From Fagopyrum homotropicum (lineage: Eukaryota > Streptophyta > Magnoliopsida > Caryophyllales > Polygonaceae), in the NCBI GenBank assembly GCA_033239125.1, contig BSWB01000008.1, forward strand, positions 12,802,001 through 12,866,000: a DNA stretch of 64,000 nt. Reading direction: 5' to 3'. The position numbers were made by a program, and so were the translations under genes. The notes beneath the pieces were generated by a model. It made no database searches. It was given only the letters and a program-made list of their open reading frames with translations, and was not told the DNA's origin. Positions 34,196 to 45,978 of the stretch are shown here, one piece after another (position 1 is the stretch's first letter; every line of letters begins with the position of its first letter).

Positions 34196-34488
34196 TGATT
34201 TTATAAAAAAAACCCTAATCAGATTTGGAAACAACAACATGCAGCACGCTCCTCCCATCTCTCCACTTCTCAGTATCTCACCCACGCAGCCACGCTAAGG
34301 CAGGCTCGCAGTCGCAGCTACCGAGCCACGCTCCTCCGGTTCCCAGTTACAGCCCATCTCCATTCTCGGGTCTTCCGGCTTCTCCTCAGGCAACAACAGC
34401 AGCGAGCCAGCGAGCCACGCTCCTCCGGTTCGCAGTCGCAGACTCGCAACCCATCTCCATTCTCGGCCTCTCGGGTCTTCCGGCTTCT

Positions 34489-36154
34489 TGATAGCATGAA
34501 TTATAGTCTATATATTGGGACCTGTTTAGACGTTTTATCTTCAATAATCTGCATGTTTGGATGTATATTATGTGATTATATTGTCGTTTCATCTACCTTT
34601 GCGGGAATCGAGGTCTACACCAAGTTCCGTTGTAATCGTAGGTAAAATGGCACGTTTTGCATCAAAATGGAGCTAAAGGAGCTAAGGAGTCATTGGAGCT
34701 ACATTCAGGAGCTTAAGGAAGAATCCAGGAAGCATGGAAATGGATTAGAGATTTACTTTGGACCAGATTTGAGAGATTTCACATTCAGTTTAGATTACCT
34801 CGGTCAGCTACAATACCATCTCGACCGAGGTGATCCAGAGGAGCGTCCCGACCGAGGCGAACACCTTGGGCGCGGCGAGATATATTTTATTCTTGGCTGA
34901 GATCTTTTATTTTTGGAAGGAGAGATCTTATATTTTTAGGCTGGATTTCTGGAAGGAAGATCATATATTTTAGGAGTTTATTTATGAGAGATAGATATAT
35001 TTTATTAGGATAATATCTTTTCAAGATATCTTATCTTTGGAAGGCAATTTTCCTATAAAAAGGGTTGGATTTTCCACAAATCCAACATCCGCTAACGGCA
35101 AGAGGCCGCATACAGCAGTTAGGAGGGATTTTCGGAGGTTGAAGGAAGATTGAAGGAAGGAAGTTGATAGCTTTTATAGCTTTTGTGAAGAGTTTTGTAA
35201 GATTCTCTTAGATTCCCTTCTTGTTGATTGTCTTGTTGGATTGTGATGCAAGAAACGCTTGTTTGTTTGATAATTGATCCAATTATTGAAGCCTTGTTCA
35301 GGTTTTTGTGTTCAATTATTCACCTTCTTCCCGTATATTTGATTATTGCTTTCATGATGATGAGTGGCTAATTTCTCTGTGCGATTCTAGGGTGATTGGC
35401 TGAAGGTTGTGGGAAAAACAATGATAGAATGATCTTAATCCTAGTAGGACCCTAAAAGCTCGAGTCTTTACCCTTAACCCTAGAACATCTCATTCAGTCG
35501 ATGAACATCCCGGCCGGGGTGGAATTCGTCTGACCGAGGTGACTTTTCTGATCCGAAACTGAGAGTTAAGTGTTAGAGTTTGCCAAATCCTATTCTTATT
35601 ACACCTTTCCTGGTTCAATGCAAGCCTAGGATGAGACTTACCCGGTAATTCCTTTGTTTGTTTACGAAATATCATAAGTGTAGGTAATAAAGGTTTATCC
35701 TTTATTGGGGTTTGAGTGTGCCTTCATTCCATCTTTGTGAGTTAGCTTGAGACTTACCCGGTAATGGGAGTTACGGTTTGGGATTTGTGAGTAGTGAGAC
35801 TTACCCGGTGATCTATTCCACTTTAATAACACCTTCCCTATGCAAAAATCTCAGCTTTGTCCACTTTATCTTTAGATCTTGAGTTGGAACCACAACTAGA
35901 TGCTTTAATCCCTAGAATTGTATATTTCCTTAATTGACTTTTTATCATCTTTCAATTGCTTTAATCGCTTTTGTGGTTAGTAATTACATAGACTGCCTAT
36001 ACTTGCTTAGGTTTCACCTAAGTCCTTGAGATCGATACCCCGAAATTCTTGCTTTTACTACGATTGACCCGTACACTGCGGGTTCGCATCCTTGTTTTGA
36101 GCATATATCTTGGGTTATAAATTTAAAGCTTGCACACACCATTTGGAGCGAACA
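34489..36154 (+). repeat. Solo LTR of 1666 bp
   Basis: The segment starts TG and ends CA and is flanked by an exact 5-bp duplication, CTTCT (34484-34488 and 36155-36159). The hAT sequence is continuous once it is removed. A TATA-like CCTATAAAAAGG lies near 35051, with a likely transcribed half following. The end, with GATCGATACCCCG near 36030, resembles gypsy Athila/Tat-type LTRs, though I am unsure of the family. No internal region remains, consistent with LTR-LTR recombination. Confidence 0.88.
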
Positions 36155-36472
36155 CTTCTCCTCAGGCAGCAGCAGCGAGCCAGCGACAGAAGCCGACGGG
36201 CAACGGGTAGCAGCAGCCATCAACGACGGTCTTCTCAGTAACTCAGTAAGTCTTCCCTTCACTAATTTCACTTCAATTCTACTCACTGCTCAGCCTTTTA
36301 ATTATTTTCATTTTGATTCTTCTTCTTCTTCAGTTCGTTCTTCACTTCCGTCAACTCGCTATTCGTTTTCAAGTTCTTCCAAGTTCCAACAAGGCAACAA
36401 CTCAGCAACAACCAATCAAGGTAAGATTGTCTTGAATTTTTGTTCAATTTTCAGTTTTAATTATTTTCACTT

Positions 36473-36560
36473 TGATTGTTGATTGTTGATTGTTGATTTC
36501 GGATTTTTGATTTTGGATTTTTGATTTTTGATTTTTGATTTTGGATTGTTGATTGTATGA
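36473..36560 (+). repeat. GATTGTT / GATTTTT minisatellite
   Basis: About a dozen seven-base units of GATTGTT or GATTTTT/GGATTTTT type follow one another just before the hAT transposase start, probably within its leader intron. Confidence 0.8.
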
Positions 36561-36590
36561 TTTTCTGATTTATGATTAGGATTTAAAAAT

Positions 36591-36937
36591 ATGGATAAAT
36601 ATCTTATTCGGAAGAAGGTATCAATTCCAAGTGTTGGAGATTCAAGTTCAATTCCTAGTGTGAATTTTGATGCATCAATTGAAAATGATGTTAGAAATGA
36701 CGTAGTTGACGAAAAAGAGCTCGAATGGAGAGTCCTCATGATTCAACTTGTGAATTTAGTATTATTAGTGATCCGGCATTACGCAAATCCATCAATGATT
36801 ATGAGCCTCGGGTTAGAGATGTTGTGAAAAGAGAATATGTAGTTCATGGTGCTTGTCAACCATTGTCACGTGAGATCCCGAAAGAATTATATTACCGCTA
36901 TTTTTTTGTAATTGAATTAAATATCGTAACAGATTAG
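36591..36937 (+). pseudogene. N-terminal fragment of a ZMYM1/TTF-type hAT transposase
   Basis: ATG at 36591 opens MDKYLIRKK. After a frame change near 36724 there follow SDPALRKSINDYEPRVRD and GACQPLSREIP, which match the N-terminal region of plant hAT proteins annotated as zinc finger MYM-type 1-like. The frame runs out at 36937, and the TTF zinc finger and catalytic domain are absent. It is non-functional. Confidence 0.65.
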
Positions 36938-36974
36938 TACCCCCCTTAAATTATATCCTGGCTCCGCCTTGGTT

Positions 36975-39273
36975 CCAGTAGGTAAGAGTAGCGTACGACT
37001 ACTTTTGTGAGTTGAAGGCGTCCTACATAAGAGAGATTAAGAGAGATTTTTGGCAATCCAAGTTTTAATTTCTTGTGTGATCTTGAGGATGAGAGGGTTG
37101 AAGTCATGGGGTATAAGACAGTGGAATCCGAGAGAGAGGCCAAGGTAAGTGGTTAGAAGGGAGCCAATTGGGAGGTTGGAGGCAGTTTCTATTAGGGTTT
37201 GGTTTGGGGCATTAAAACCACTAAATAAGATGGAAGATTTTACCCCAATTGGTATGGAGCCGAGTATTACTACCAAATCATCAATGACATTTTTTAGTCT
37301 GGTGAATGATCCTACATCGCTTCTGTAGAAGAGAAGAAGATCGTTTGCAAAAGTAAGGTGAGTAATATTGTTCCTTGAGCATTTAAGGTGAAATTTAAAG
37401 TCTAGATTGGTGGTTTTGATGGTGATAGTACGGCAGAGTTACTCCATGACAATGGAGAAGAGGTAGGGGAAAGAGGGCATCCTTGTCTAGGTCATTTGAC
37501 TCCTTTAAAGAAGCTCTCGTAGTTGAGTACATAATAGTCATGATGTAAGCATTGATCCAAGTGTGAAAGTTAGGGGGGAATTGCATGTATCGAGGAAGAG
37601 TGAGAAGAAATTGACGGTCTACATTATCGAAGGCTTTTTGGAGATCGATTTTCATCGTGCATCAGGGGAAATGTTGGACTTGGAGTGCTTGTGAAGGAGT
37701 TCATGGCTGAGGAGAATGTTGTGGCAATGATCTTAGCTATAGTGTTGTAGAGGGTGGAGCAACGTGAGATAAGCCTGAAATGATATGTGGAGGTGGGATT
37801 GGATGTTTTAGGTATGAGAGAGATGGTGGTGTGGTTGGTTTGACTTTGGAGGAGGTCAATTGTGAAAAAGTCTAAAATGAGTGTGAGGTCCTTTCCAATG
37901 ATGTTCTAGGTTTATTTTTAAAGAAGAATGAATTGAAATTATCCGGGCATGGGGCTTTGTCATTGCCAATGGAGAAGAGGGTGTTTTAATCTCAGCATCA
38001 AAGACCTTACTATATAGAGTAAGAGCGCCTGAGTTTGATAAGGTGTGGATGGAAGACACATATGAGTGGTTTAGCTCAACCGTATTGAATTTAGAACCAA
38101 GAGTTTTGGGAAATTGTTAATGTATGAGCCGAGAAGTCTTTTTGGGAGGTGAGGGTATTGCCTTAATGGTCATTGATAAAACCGATCTTGTTTTGTCCTC
38201 TTCTCTGTTTAATGTTACAGAAGAAGTATGGAATGTAATGATCGTTGTATTTTATCTAGTCAAGTTTGGCAAGTTGAGAGCTAGTGAGGTAAAGGTTGTT
38301 TAGGAGTGTGGTGAGTGAGTGGATGTTAGAAGCTTGGATTCATCGAGGGCTTTTTTGGGGTCAAAGATAGAGTTGACCATGCTCTATAAGGTAAGGTTTT
38401 TGAATCTCTTGAGTTTGGATTTGAGAAGCTTGAGCTTTGTGACAATTTGCAACATGTGGTGACCTTGGATGTTGGTGTTCCAAACTTCGGTGACAGTGTT
38501 ATGGAAGTTCTCGTGAAAGTTCCACGCGTTGTTGAATCTAAAAGGTCTTCTAGGGGCTCGTGATGCAATGTTTGGAGAATAACGGGAATGTGGTCCGAGA
38601 TGTTTGGGTTAGGGGAATAATACAATGGAGTGGGGAAAGAGACTTTCTCAGTGAGGGTTCTATCAATTTTACACCAGGTGCGGAAACCATCCAACCTTTT
38701 GTTGTTCTCGGTGTAGAGTGATACAAAAAATTTGTGGCCGGAAAGGGTAGTTTGGGATAGAAAGTTTTGGAGCTTGTAGACAGTGTTTGTAGGGATTCCA
38801 TTGAAGCTCATTGAATTTTTGATCAGGAGGAAAGGTAACATTAAAGTCGCCATTACAATTTAGGGTTCTTTTATGGTTTGACTAAGGGAGATGAGATGGG
38901 TCAAGAGGGAGGAACGCATGTTTTCATCGTTAGGGACATAGATGAAGGTGACCAGGAAGAAGATATTGTGGTGGGTGGAGGTGATGTGGGTGTGGATGAG
39001 TTAGTTGGTGGTATGAAGATTGTCGATGGTGATTGCGGATGGGTTCCACCAAAGCGAGATGCAATAGTTGATGTGGTGGTGGATATTGGATATATTGTGC
39101 GAGTTGTGGAGGGGATGCTTGCCAACGCTAGCAAGCTTATTTGGTTGGAGGGGGATTTCAAGAATGGCAACTGCTTCAAACTTGATAATTCTTACGAGGT
39201 CGCAGATTAAGGTTTGCTTAGTAGGGAAGCCAAGATCTTGGATGTTCCAACTTGCTATAGTGATGTTAATCAT
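36975..39273 (-). pseudogene. LINE endonuclease and RT remnants
   Basis: On the minus strand the endonuclease starts near 39273 with ITIASWNIQDLG and continues with NGDFNVTF near 38840 and SDHIPVIL near 38590. RT pieces follow: KIDLQKAFDNVD near 37650 and YLGLSLGF near 37150, where the RT thumb begins. Many stops and frame changes separate the blocks. The fragment ends at the hAT junction and the LINE resumes at about 33980. Confidence 0.7.
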
Positions 39274-39430
39274 GGGTGATTTGTACTGGGGGGGAATCTT
39301 CTTGATCTATTGAGGGTGTGTGGTAGTAGAGAGGTATGCGAATTTAGGTCTAAGAAAGAGGTGAGGGTCATGTGTGGAGAGGATCCCAAAGGAGAGTCGG
39401 TAATGGGTGCTAAAAAATGAGATGCAATGT

Positions 39431-39727
39431 AGGGAACCGCAAATTTACGGCCATTGCCAGTGTAGTACGTGATTTACCACATCAATGTTAAATTCCACAA
39501 GGAATTGAGAATTGTTTGCTAATCATTCCAACAAAGTGGTGTAGCAAGTAACAAGTAACATGGGTGATCATAAATCAAAGGGAATGTGAGGGTGATCAAG
39601 TAGCAAATATCCAAAGCGGCGCAAATAAAGCAAAGGTAAACAATAAGGGAAATAACTAGGTTAGGAGGTTAATCCTCCCAAATAAATGCTAGGAAGCTAA
39701 GTAAAATGCATGATAAAATCATATGAA
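39431..39727. other. Unassigned spacer
   Basis: About 300 bases lie between the LINE endonuclease region and the hAT left end. I see no motif or coding frame. Confidence 0.4.
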
Positions 39728-41290
39728 GGGTAGGGACGTCCACGGGTCACCCGTGACCCGGTGGGTCCGGGTTACCACGGGTCCGGGTTCCCTCGGGTCG
39801 CGGGTACGGGCAATGGTCATGAGATCCTTACCCGTCGACCCGCCGGGTCGACCCGGGTAACGGTCACATTTAAACAAAAAGAAAAAAAATCCCAACGGCT
39901 ATATAGCCGTTGGGTTAGCCGTTGTAACGGCTATCTTATAAAAAAATAAAAAAATTAAACAATAATAAACTATAATATATCTAACCCAAAAACAGTTTTA
40001 TAAATACCCCAAACCCAATTCATTTCAACTCACACCAATTTTCATTCAATCATCTATTCACTCTCTCTCAATCTCTCCATAATTTCCAACTCTTACATTC
40101 AATTACGCTCCTAATCGCATACTCTCATTCTCTTATTTTGTTATTAATTATTCATTTTACAACTCTTACTACTACTTTCAATTATTCAAAAAAAAAATGG
40201 CTAGCCGAGGAAGACGTTCCGTTAGCGGTCCTTCATCCGGCGGAGGTGTTAGCCGAGGACGTCATTCCATTAGCGGTCCTCCAACCGGTTCGGATTTAAG
40301 GCGGGGCTTAGTAGATCACGAGATCCATGACGAGGAGGAGGATATCAACATGGAATCACCTCCTTTCCTCAAAACCCAAGAATCCGAGACCCAATTTCCG
40401 GAGGCGGAGGAGCCGTTGAACAACACTCAACTATCGGCGGCGGTCTTCCGATTTTGGTTCACAAAAGGTGCTCCCGATGCCAATGGGATTTACTATGCCA
40501 AATGCAATTTTTGTTCGGCACAATACAAGCACAAAAAGGGAGAAGGCTACGGGAACTACAAGAGGCATATTCGGAACAAGCATCCCGAAAAAATGGGATT
40601 GGCACGAGGGCAAACACAACTAACCGGGTACGCATCTACCTCTAACCACCCTCCTTCTTTATTTACATATGATCATGATTCGTCTATGGATGCATTTTCG
40701 AAAATGTTAGCCGTAGATTCTTTGGCATTTAGTTTTGCACAAAATGTTGGTTTTAATGATTGGATGCAAAATCATGCTCAACCCACATATAAACCGATTT
40801 CTCGCCAAACTGCCAAAAGAAAAATGATGCATAAATATAAATTGCGTGAAGAAGAATTGATTAAATATTTTATGGAAAACGGTGATATTCAAGTTTCTAT
40901 TTTTAGTGATATTTGGACCGACGGTTTTCAAAAAAATTCATATATGGGTATTACTTGTCATTTTGTTGATAAATTTTGGATTTTTAACAAAAGAGTTTTA
41001 GCATTACTGGTTTTCAACGAACAACACACCACCCAAAACATTGCCCGTTTGATTGCAAATGTTTTGGAAGAATATAGATTACTTTCACGAGTTTTTTCAA
41101 TCGGTTTTGACAACGCCTCCGCTAACACAGCTTAAACTTTTGTAAGCCGACGATTGGAGGTAAATTTTTTCATATTAGGTGTGCCGCTCATATTTTAAAC
41201 TTGTGTGTTCAAGAAGGTTTAGCATATGTTGGAGATTTAGTACAACCTATTCGAAAATTGCTCATTTTTTCACATTAGGTGTACCACTCC
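39728..41290 (+). mobile_element. BED-finger hAT transposon, 3' truncated
   Basis: A GC-rich block of repeated CCGGGTNACC / CGGGTCGACCCGGG words (39728-39865) precedes a leader and a transposase gene, as in the subterminal regions of many hAT elements. The right end is missing: transposase homology stops near 41265, and a minus-strand copia LTR region follows. The left tip is taken at TAGGGACGTCC but is not confirmed by a duplication. Confidence 0.65.
40197..41265 (+). pseudogene. hAT transposase (BED zinc finger), truncated
   Basis: The open frame 40197-41135 (312 codons) has a low-complexity N-terminus and a BED zinc finger (CNFCSAQYKHKKGEGY, then HIRNKH, about residues 102-128). The transposase core follows, with FSDIWTDG and SIGFDNASANT. 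The aspartates in these motifs match the first two catalytic acidic residues of the hAT family. The frame then stops at 41133-41135. Homology continues in another frame at 41144-41265 (FFHIRCAAHILNL and further). The C-terminal part with the catalytic glutamate and dimerisation domain is gone. Confidence 0.85.
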
Positions 41291-42877
41291 ATAATGATGG
41301 ATATCATCAAAGATGAAACATGCCATAAAGGTTTAAAAACACTTTTTTTTACTTATTCATACCATAATAATCCCTTCAGAATACAAGATCATACAAGACA
41401 CAAAACTACCATAAGCGGTTGAAGAACCATATAGGTGAATACAAAGGATATAAATACTTCAGAAGAGGGTTGAATAGAGTATGAGAACTTTTCGCAAAAA
41501 CCTATCTCAAGGCTTTGAAAGTGATTTCAAGACCTTGATGTCGATATGTGCTCTTTGTGGCACAACTGGATTTCAAGGGCTTTGAAAGTGATTTCAAGCC
41601 CTTGACTCAAAAAACCTGCAAAGCAACGTTAGTCACAATAAAGCAAGATATAGTGCGGAAATGAAAAGATCGACACGGTGATATGTTCACGAAGTCCAGC
41701 TATAATAGCCTACGTCTCCGTCCTAGGGTTTCTTTACCCGTAGGATCTAACTATCTATTATCAGCTTCAAAGAGTCCGAGATACAACCTAGAAGAAATCC
41801 CCTTCTTCTCTCACAGTAGCCAATGCTACGAACTAGATCCAACTCTTAACCTAGCTATAATAGCCTAGTTACTTCGCAGAGGAACACACAATCGAGTATA
41901 ACACTCTTTATATTCCAATGAAGCTCTCGTGTTTCTCTCTCTCTAAGGAAGTAAGCTTTTGTAATCTAAGAGGAAGATAAACTTTTGGAACGAATGAAGA
42001 TGATTTTATCGCTTGAAGACTTAGATGTTTCCGTGTACGCTTGTTGTTGTTCATTTCAATCGTGATCTTCATTTATAGTCTTCAATGGAGAAGTCTTCTA
42101 GCCGTTGTGAAGATGACCGTTGTTGATGTTATTTCTTCTCTATAGAAAACGGTGTATGTTGAGATGAGGTAGCCGTTGTAGAATCTTCCTATCTTTTTCA
42201 TCTCCTTCATGCACGTTTGAGAGTTCTTCTCCGAGATCTTCTCTTGAAGGAGCCGTTTGAAGATCTTGTCATTGAAGTCCTTTCTCCGAGATCTTTGAGT
42301 TGATTTAGAGTCTTTTCGGTTTGAAGATATCTCTCTTAGATGGCCGTTTGAAGATCTTCCTTGGATTTGCGAGATCTTTGTGAGATCTGTTTGAAATGAA
42401 ATCTTCAATCTTTGCGTTGGTTAAGATCTCTTCAAAATCTTCTTGTTTGGGCCGAAAGATCTTCTCCACAATCAGTTGGGATCTTGCTTGAGCTGGTCGA
42501 GATCTTCTTTGAAGATCTTCTCTTGATCCTTGGTAGATTTGGTTGTTGAGATTGAATCTTGAATTTTGAATTCCTTCCAGCCGATCTATTCTTTGTATCT
42601 TCTTTCAAGGCCTCGGCTGCCATCCCTTGAAATGCTTTCCAAGGCCTCCGTGTTGAACCTTTGAGTTGCGTTTCAATCTCTGTGTTTGTCCCTTGTAATG
42701 TGTTTCAAGACCTCTATTTATCCTTTGAAAAATGCTTTCCAAGGCCTGCACACATTTAACAAACACAAAACCAAACCATGCAATCATATATTCGATATAT
42801 GTTAGTATATAAACCACTCATAATGTTAAGTCTTCCATCATCAAATATGCAAATATATAATCTAGGTGGAGTTATCA
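41290..42877 (-). repeat. 3' LTR of the minus-strand copia element
   Basis: On the minus strand it starts TGATAACTCC at 42877, just after a purine-rich tract (CATCAAGGGGTAGA). A TATA-like CTATAAATGAAG lies near 42075-42065 on that strand. The far border with the hAT element is placed only roughly. Repeated words such as TTTCAAGGCCTTG-like runs occur through the LTR. Confidence 0.55.
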
Positions 42878-43177
42878 ATCTACCCCTTGATGGAAGACAA
42901 AAAAAATATCGTATCTGCATTCAAAGTTAGTGATGCATATGCAATGATATCGAAATCTAAAATATAGAATGCAGAAATATCGAAATATCCAATCACATAA
43001 TTTCTCCCCCTTTGTCTTTCAACAAGGGAGAAATATAGTTAAAGCACGGGAGTTTAAAGTTACAGACCATAAAGTATTTCAAAAAACCACAAAAAACAGT
43101 TTAAAAACGGAAGTCCCACAACCTTGAAATCAAAACCAAGGGGTTTTGAAATCGATATCAAGGCCTCTATATCCATA

Positions 43178-44573
43178 TCAAGGCTGTAAAGCTCGTTCCT
43201 GATGATCCTCATAATACTGCCTCCGCGACCTAGATTGAGCAGTCTTGTTCCTCATATCGTTGATTTCAACCTCTAATTTGCGTTTCTTCTCTTCAGCACG
43301 GCGCTCCTTGACCACTTCATATTCCTCAACCGTAAAAATGGTTTCCTCAACCGTAAAAATGGTTGGCTCAACATGCGTGGGATAAAGAATGAATTTATTA
43401 TGTACTTTGCGCTTGCAATTCATAAGAATATTTTCCACTCTTTCTTGAGTGTGTTGAGCAACATCTTCAGTCAGGGGCAACATTTTACCAGTGGTGGTGA
43501 GAGTGAGAGCATTCATGAGATACATTTGATTGAGTTTTGCATGCATAATAGACATAATCTCATGATTTGTATCCATTCTCCTCATTGTGTCAAGTTGAAA
43601 GTCAGACAATTCTCGATTCAGAGAACCTAATTCCATCTCAATTCCATCTATCCTGATGTCCAAGACAGAGGAAGTTGAGGGAGTTGCGAGTGAGGGAGTC
43701 AAGCCAACACCTTTTCCTTTCAAAGTCCAAACCCCAGACAGAGTTTTCTCTACTCCTAGTCTCTCTAAACACGATTCATCAATTTTTGTAGTGGCCAGTT
43801 GTCGATCTTCAGAGGATGTGTCAATAGAAAAGTAATCAAAGATTTTGGGTAGTAGATTTCCGTATGACAAAGGGATAACTCGGGTGGAGTTTATGATGTG
43901 AACCATGTGATTTAAGATCAGGTTAGACACATCAATATTTAAACCGGTCATGATCAGATAAATCAGTTTCAGAGACTGATCCGTCAAAAGTTCTCTCGAG
44001 TTGGCTCTAGGGATAACAAATCTAACCAAAATGGTAAAACGTTTTTAGCATCTAGGGTTAGGGAAGTGTGAGTGAGTTGACGGGAAGTCGAGTTAGGAAC
44101 TAGAAATTTTTCTTTGGCGAGGCGAACACTTTCTGACCGGGATGGGTGTGTAAGGGAAAGATTTGTAGAAAGCATTAAAATCTTACACAAAACAGTAGGA
44201 TTAAGAGAGATTTGAGCATTGAGACACAGAGAATCTGAAGCGTGAGTCTTAGGAATGCAGAATATCTTGGGTTTAACACCTTCCAAATAGAGCAATTTTT
44301 GAGTATTGAGACACAAGGAATCTGAAGCGTTTCCAGGAAATCAATATCCACTATGTCACGCATACAGAGGGGCCAATTATGAAATTCATCAAGCCATGTT
44401 CCTGTAACTTTGAAATTAATGAACCAAGATGTTGGAAGACCGGTGTGTGGTGAAATCTCTATGTCTTCGGAAAATTGTTCATCGTCTTTAGCTGAGGAGA
44501 TTTGAGTGGTGTCTTGTTTGATAGTCGAGGCTAGACTGGATACAATTTTCTTTGAGTTTCTTCTAGGAGCCAT
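43178..44573 (-). pseudogene. Extra (accessory) ORF of the copia element
   Basis: A start at 44573 (MAPRRNSKK) leads through two frame changes to a longer open stretch ending at 43178. The segment with LIYLIMTGLNIDVSNLILN and LSYGNLLPKIFDYF resembles the plant-specific 'putative plant transposon protein' domain carried by many copia and other retroelements. The C-terminal part is a charged helix. Its function is unknown. A near-duplicated run of about 29 bases at 44216-44244 and 44310-44338 helps cause the frame loss. Confidence 0.55.
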
Positions 44574-45019
44574 GGATGAGTTTCTAAGAGCAACCGAAGG
44601 GTTTTGAAAAAATGAAAGAGTAAAGCTTGTGGGTGTTGTAAAGCGTTGAAGAAGGAAAGAAAATAAAGAAGGGAGGAGGGTGCTATTTAAAGGGATAATG
44701 GTAAATCAATTTATGGTTTCTCAAGATCTTGAGAAAATCAAGGCCTTAAAAATCGAAAATTGGTTTGTATTCTTTCCAAATAAATCTCAAACACTTTTCA
44801 AAATTATTCTTTGAATTTGAAAACAAAGTCTTTTGAAAACATTTTAAAAATCCTTCTTTAAAATAATTTAATGATTTAATATCTAAAAGATATTAACCAA
44901 TAAATTGATCCGTAATTTTAAATGTGGCCCTTGAACTCCGTTTCAAAGCCCTTGAATTGCATTTCAAGTCCCTTGAAATTGAAAAGTGGGTTGCATTCGA
45001 AGGAGGAAATAAAACGATT

Positions 45020-45188
45020 TACTCCCCCTAAGTTAATGTTTCCTTGTTCAACTTACCAAGCTCTAATCTAATAAAATTGAATTGATCTTCAGGTAGAGGC
45101 TTAGTAAATATATCTACAAGCTGGAAGTTAGTTGATATAAAAGATATCCAAACATCATCTTTCTTATGATCACGTATGAAGTGATGCC
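45020..45188 (-). pseudogene. Copia RNase H C-terminal fragment
   Basis: The minus strand encodes HFIRDHKKDD and, after about 20 residues, DIFTKPLPEDQF, the standard end of copia RNase H. The preceding residues of the same frame lie at 61248-61188, across the inserted element. Confidence 0.85.
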
Positions 45189-45913
45189 TGAAGGAATTGT
45201 GTCCTTTATCCAAGGTGCAATTACTGATGATGAGATAGGACATTAAATATAGGGATATATATAATCCGATAATATTAAGGGTCATGGCGTTTTGCTAGAA
45301 GCTAACCATGATCGGTACATTTATATGATAAAATGTATTGCTATTGTTATCGGGTCCTACGAGGTCACACCATAACGAGTAGGAGAACTGAATCAATTAA
45401 TGAGAGAATTACCATATAGGAGTATATGGTGGAAAAGGATATATTTTGTAGGAGTACAAAATATATTTTGGAGTTGGTAATTAATAATAGATAAGAGATT
45501 ATTTATTTATTAATTACTGAACATATATCTTATATTTTAAGGTCGGGCTTTTTAATAGTTAAAAAGCCCAACCCTAATTATATATATTCGATCGATTAGA
45601 GGATTTGACGTAAGAAAACATTCAGCCGTGTATTCACGTAAGAAGCGGCGTTCTTCCTCTTCGATCCCTCTCTCTCAAAAGCTTCATCCTTTGTTCTAGC
45701 AATCGAAGATTAAGGCGATTCTTGTTCAATCTCGGGTGGACCAACTAGAGGAGTACCACTTGGGACTCTACATATCCTTGAAGGAGTTATTGAACACGCA
45801 TCAAAAGGTATTCCTTTTATCCCTTATCTAATCTATTATGCATGCGATCCATGTTTAGATGTTTAGGAAATCGTTTCCTGAAATTCCGTTTTTACACATC
45901 TAAAAACCCAACA
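45189..45913 (+). repeat. Left (5') LTR of the copia element
   Basis: It starts TGAAGGAATT and ends CCCAACA. The initiator-methionine tRNA primer site begins one base after its end. Confidence 0.95.
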
Positions 45914-45914
45914 G

Positions 45915-45926
45915 TGGTATCAGAGC
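45915..45926 (+). other. Copia primer-binding site
   Basis: TGGTATCAGAGC is complementary to the 3' end of plant initiator methionine tRNA, the usual primer for minus-strand DNA synthesis. Confidence 0.9.
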
Positions 45927-45978
45927 CTCTTGCATAAATTGATTAGATCAAATTGAAAAGGCCATGTTTGATGCATGT

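Larger units (their letters stand above)
34100..36971 (+). mobile_element. hAT element remnant, internally deleted
   Basis: The left end reads CAGTGGCGGAG, and the right end on the opposite strand has GGCGGAGCCAGG, the terminal signature of a common plant hAT group. Flanking 8-mers ATTCTAGT (34092-34099) and GTTCCAGT (36972-36979) agree at six of eight positions, consistent with an aged 8-bp duplication. Inside are a leader, a solo LTR insertion (34489-36154) and only the start of the transposase. Most of the coding region is missing, so the element is non-autonomous. Confidence 0.7.
33281..39430 (-). mobile_element. Second minus-strand LINE, split by a hAT element
   Basis: Endonuclease and RT blocks lie at 39273-36975, and a zf-RVT block lies at about 33970-33500. 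The intervening 34100-36971 is a hAT remnant flanked by a near-duplication of its target. A T-run at 33281-33288 (poly(A) on the minus strand) suggests the 3' end. No ORF1 is evident to the right of 39273, so the copy may be 5' truncated. It has many stops and frame changes and is an old fossil. Confidence 0.7.
41290..45188 (-). mobile_element. Minus-strand copia element (SIRE-like), 3' half
   Basis: The order on the minus strand is the RNase H C-terminus (45188-45020), an extra ORF (44573-43178), a purine-rich tract near 42890 and an LTR (42877 to about 41290). The upstream half begins at 61248-61188, where the same reading frame ends at the shared ATGCC; a later 16-kb insertion separates the halves. 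A downstream extra ORF is typical of SIRE/Maximus copia elements. The element lies in the hAT transposase gene. Confidence 0.7.

Noticed and set aside
38878..39313. Plus-strand ORFs rich in Asp/Gly/Val.
   Set aside because: They are the antisense of the minus-strand LINE endonuclease remnant.
43373..43630. Plus-strand 85-codon ORF.
   Set aside because: It is antisense to the copia accessory ORF and has no independent support.
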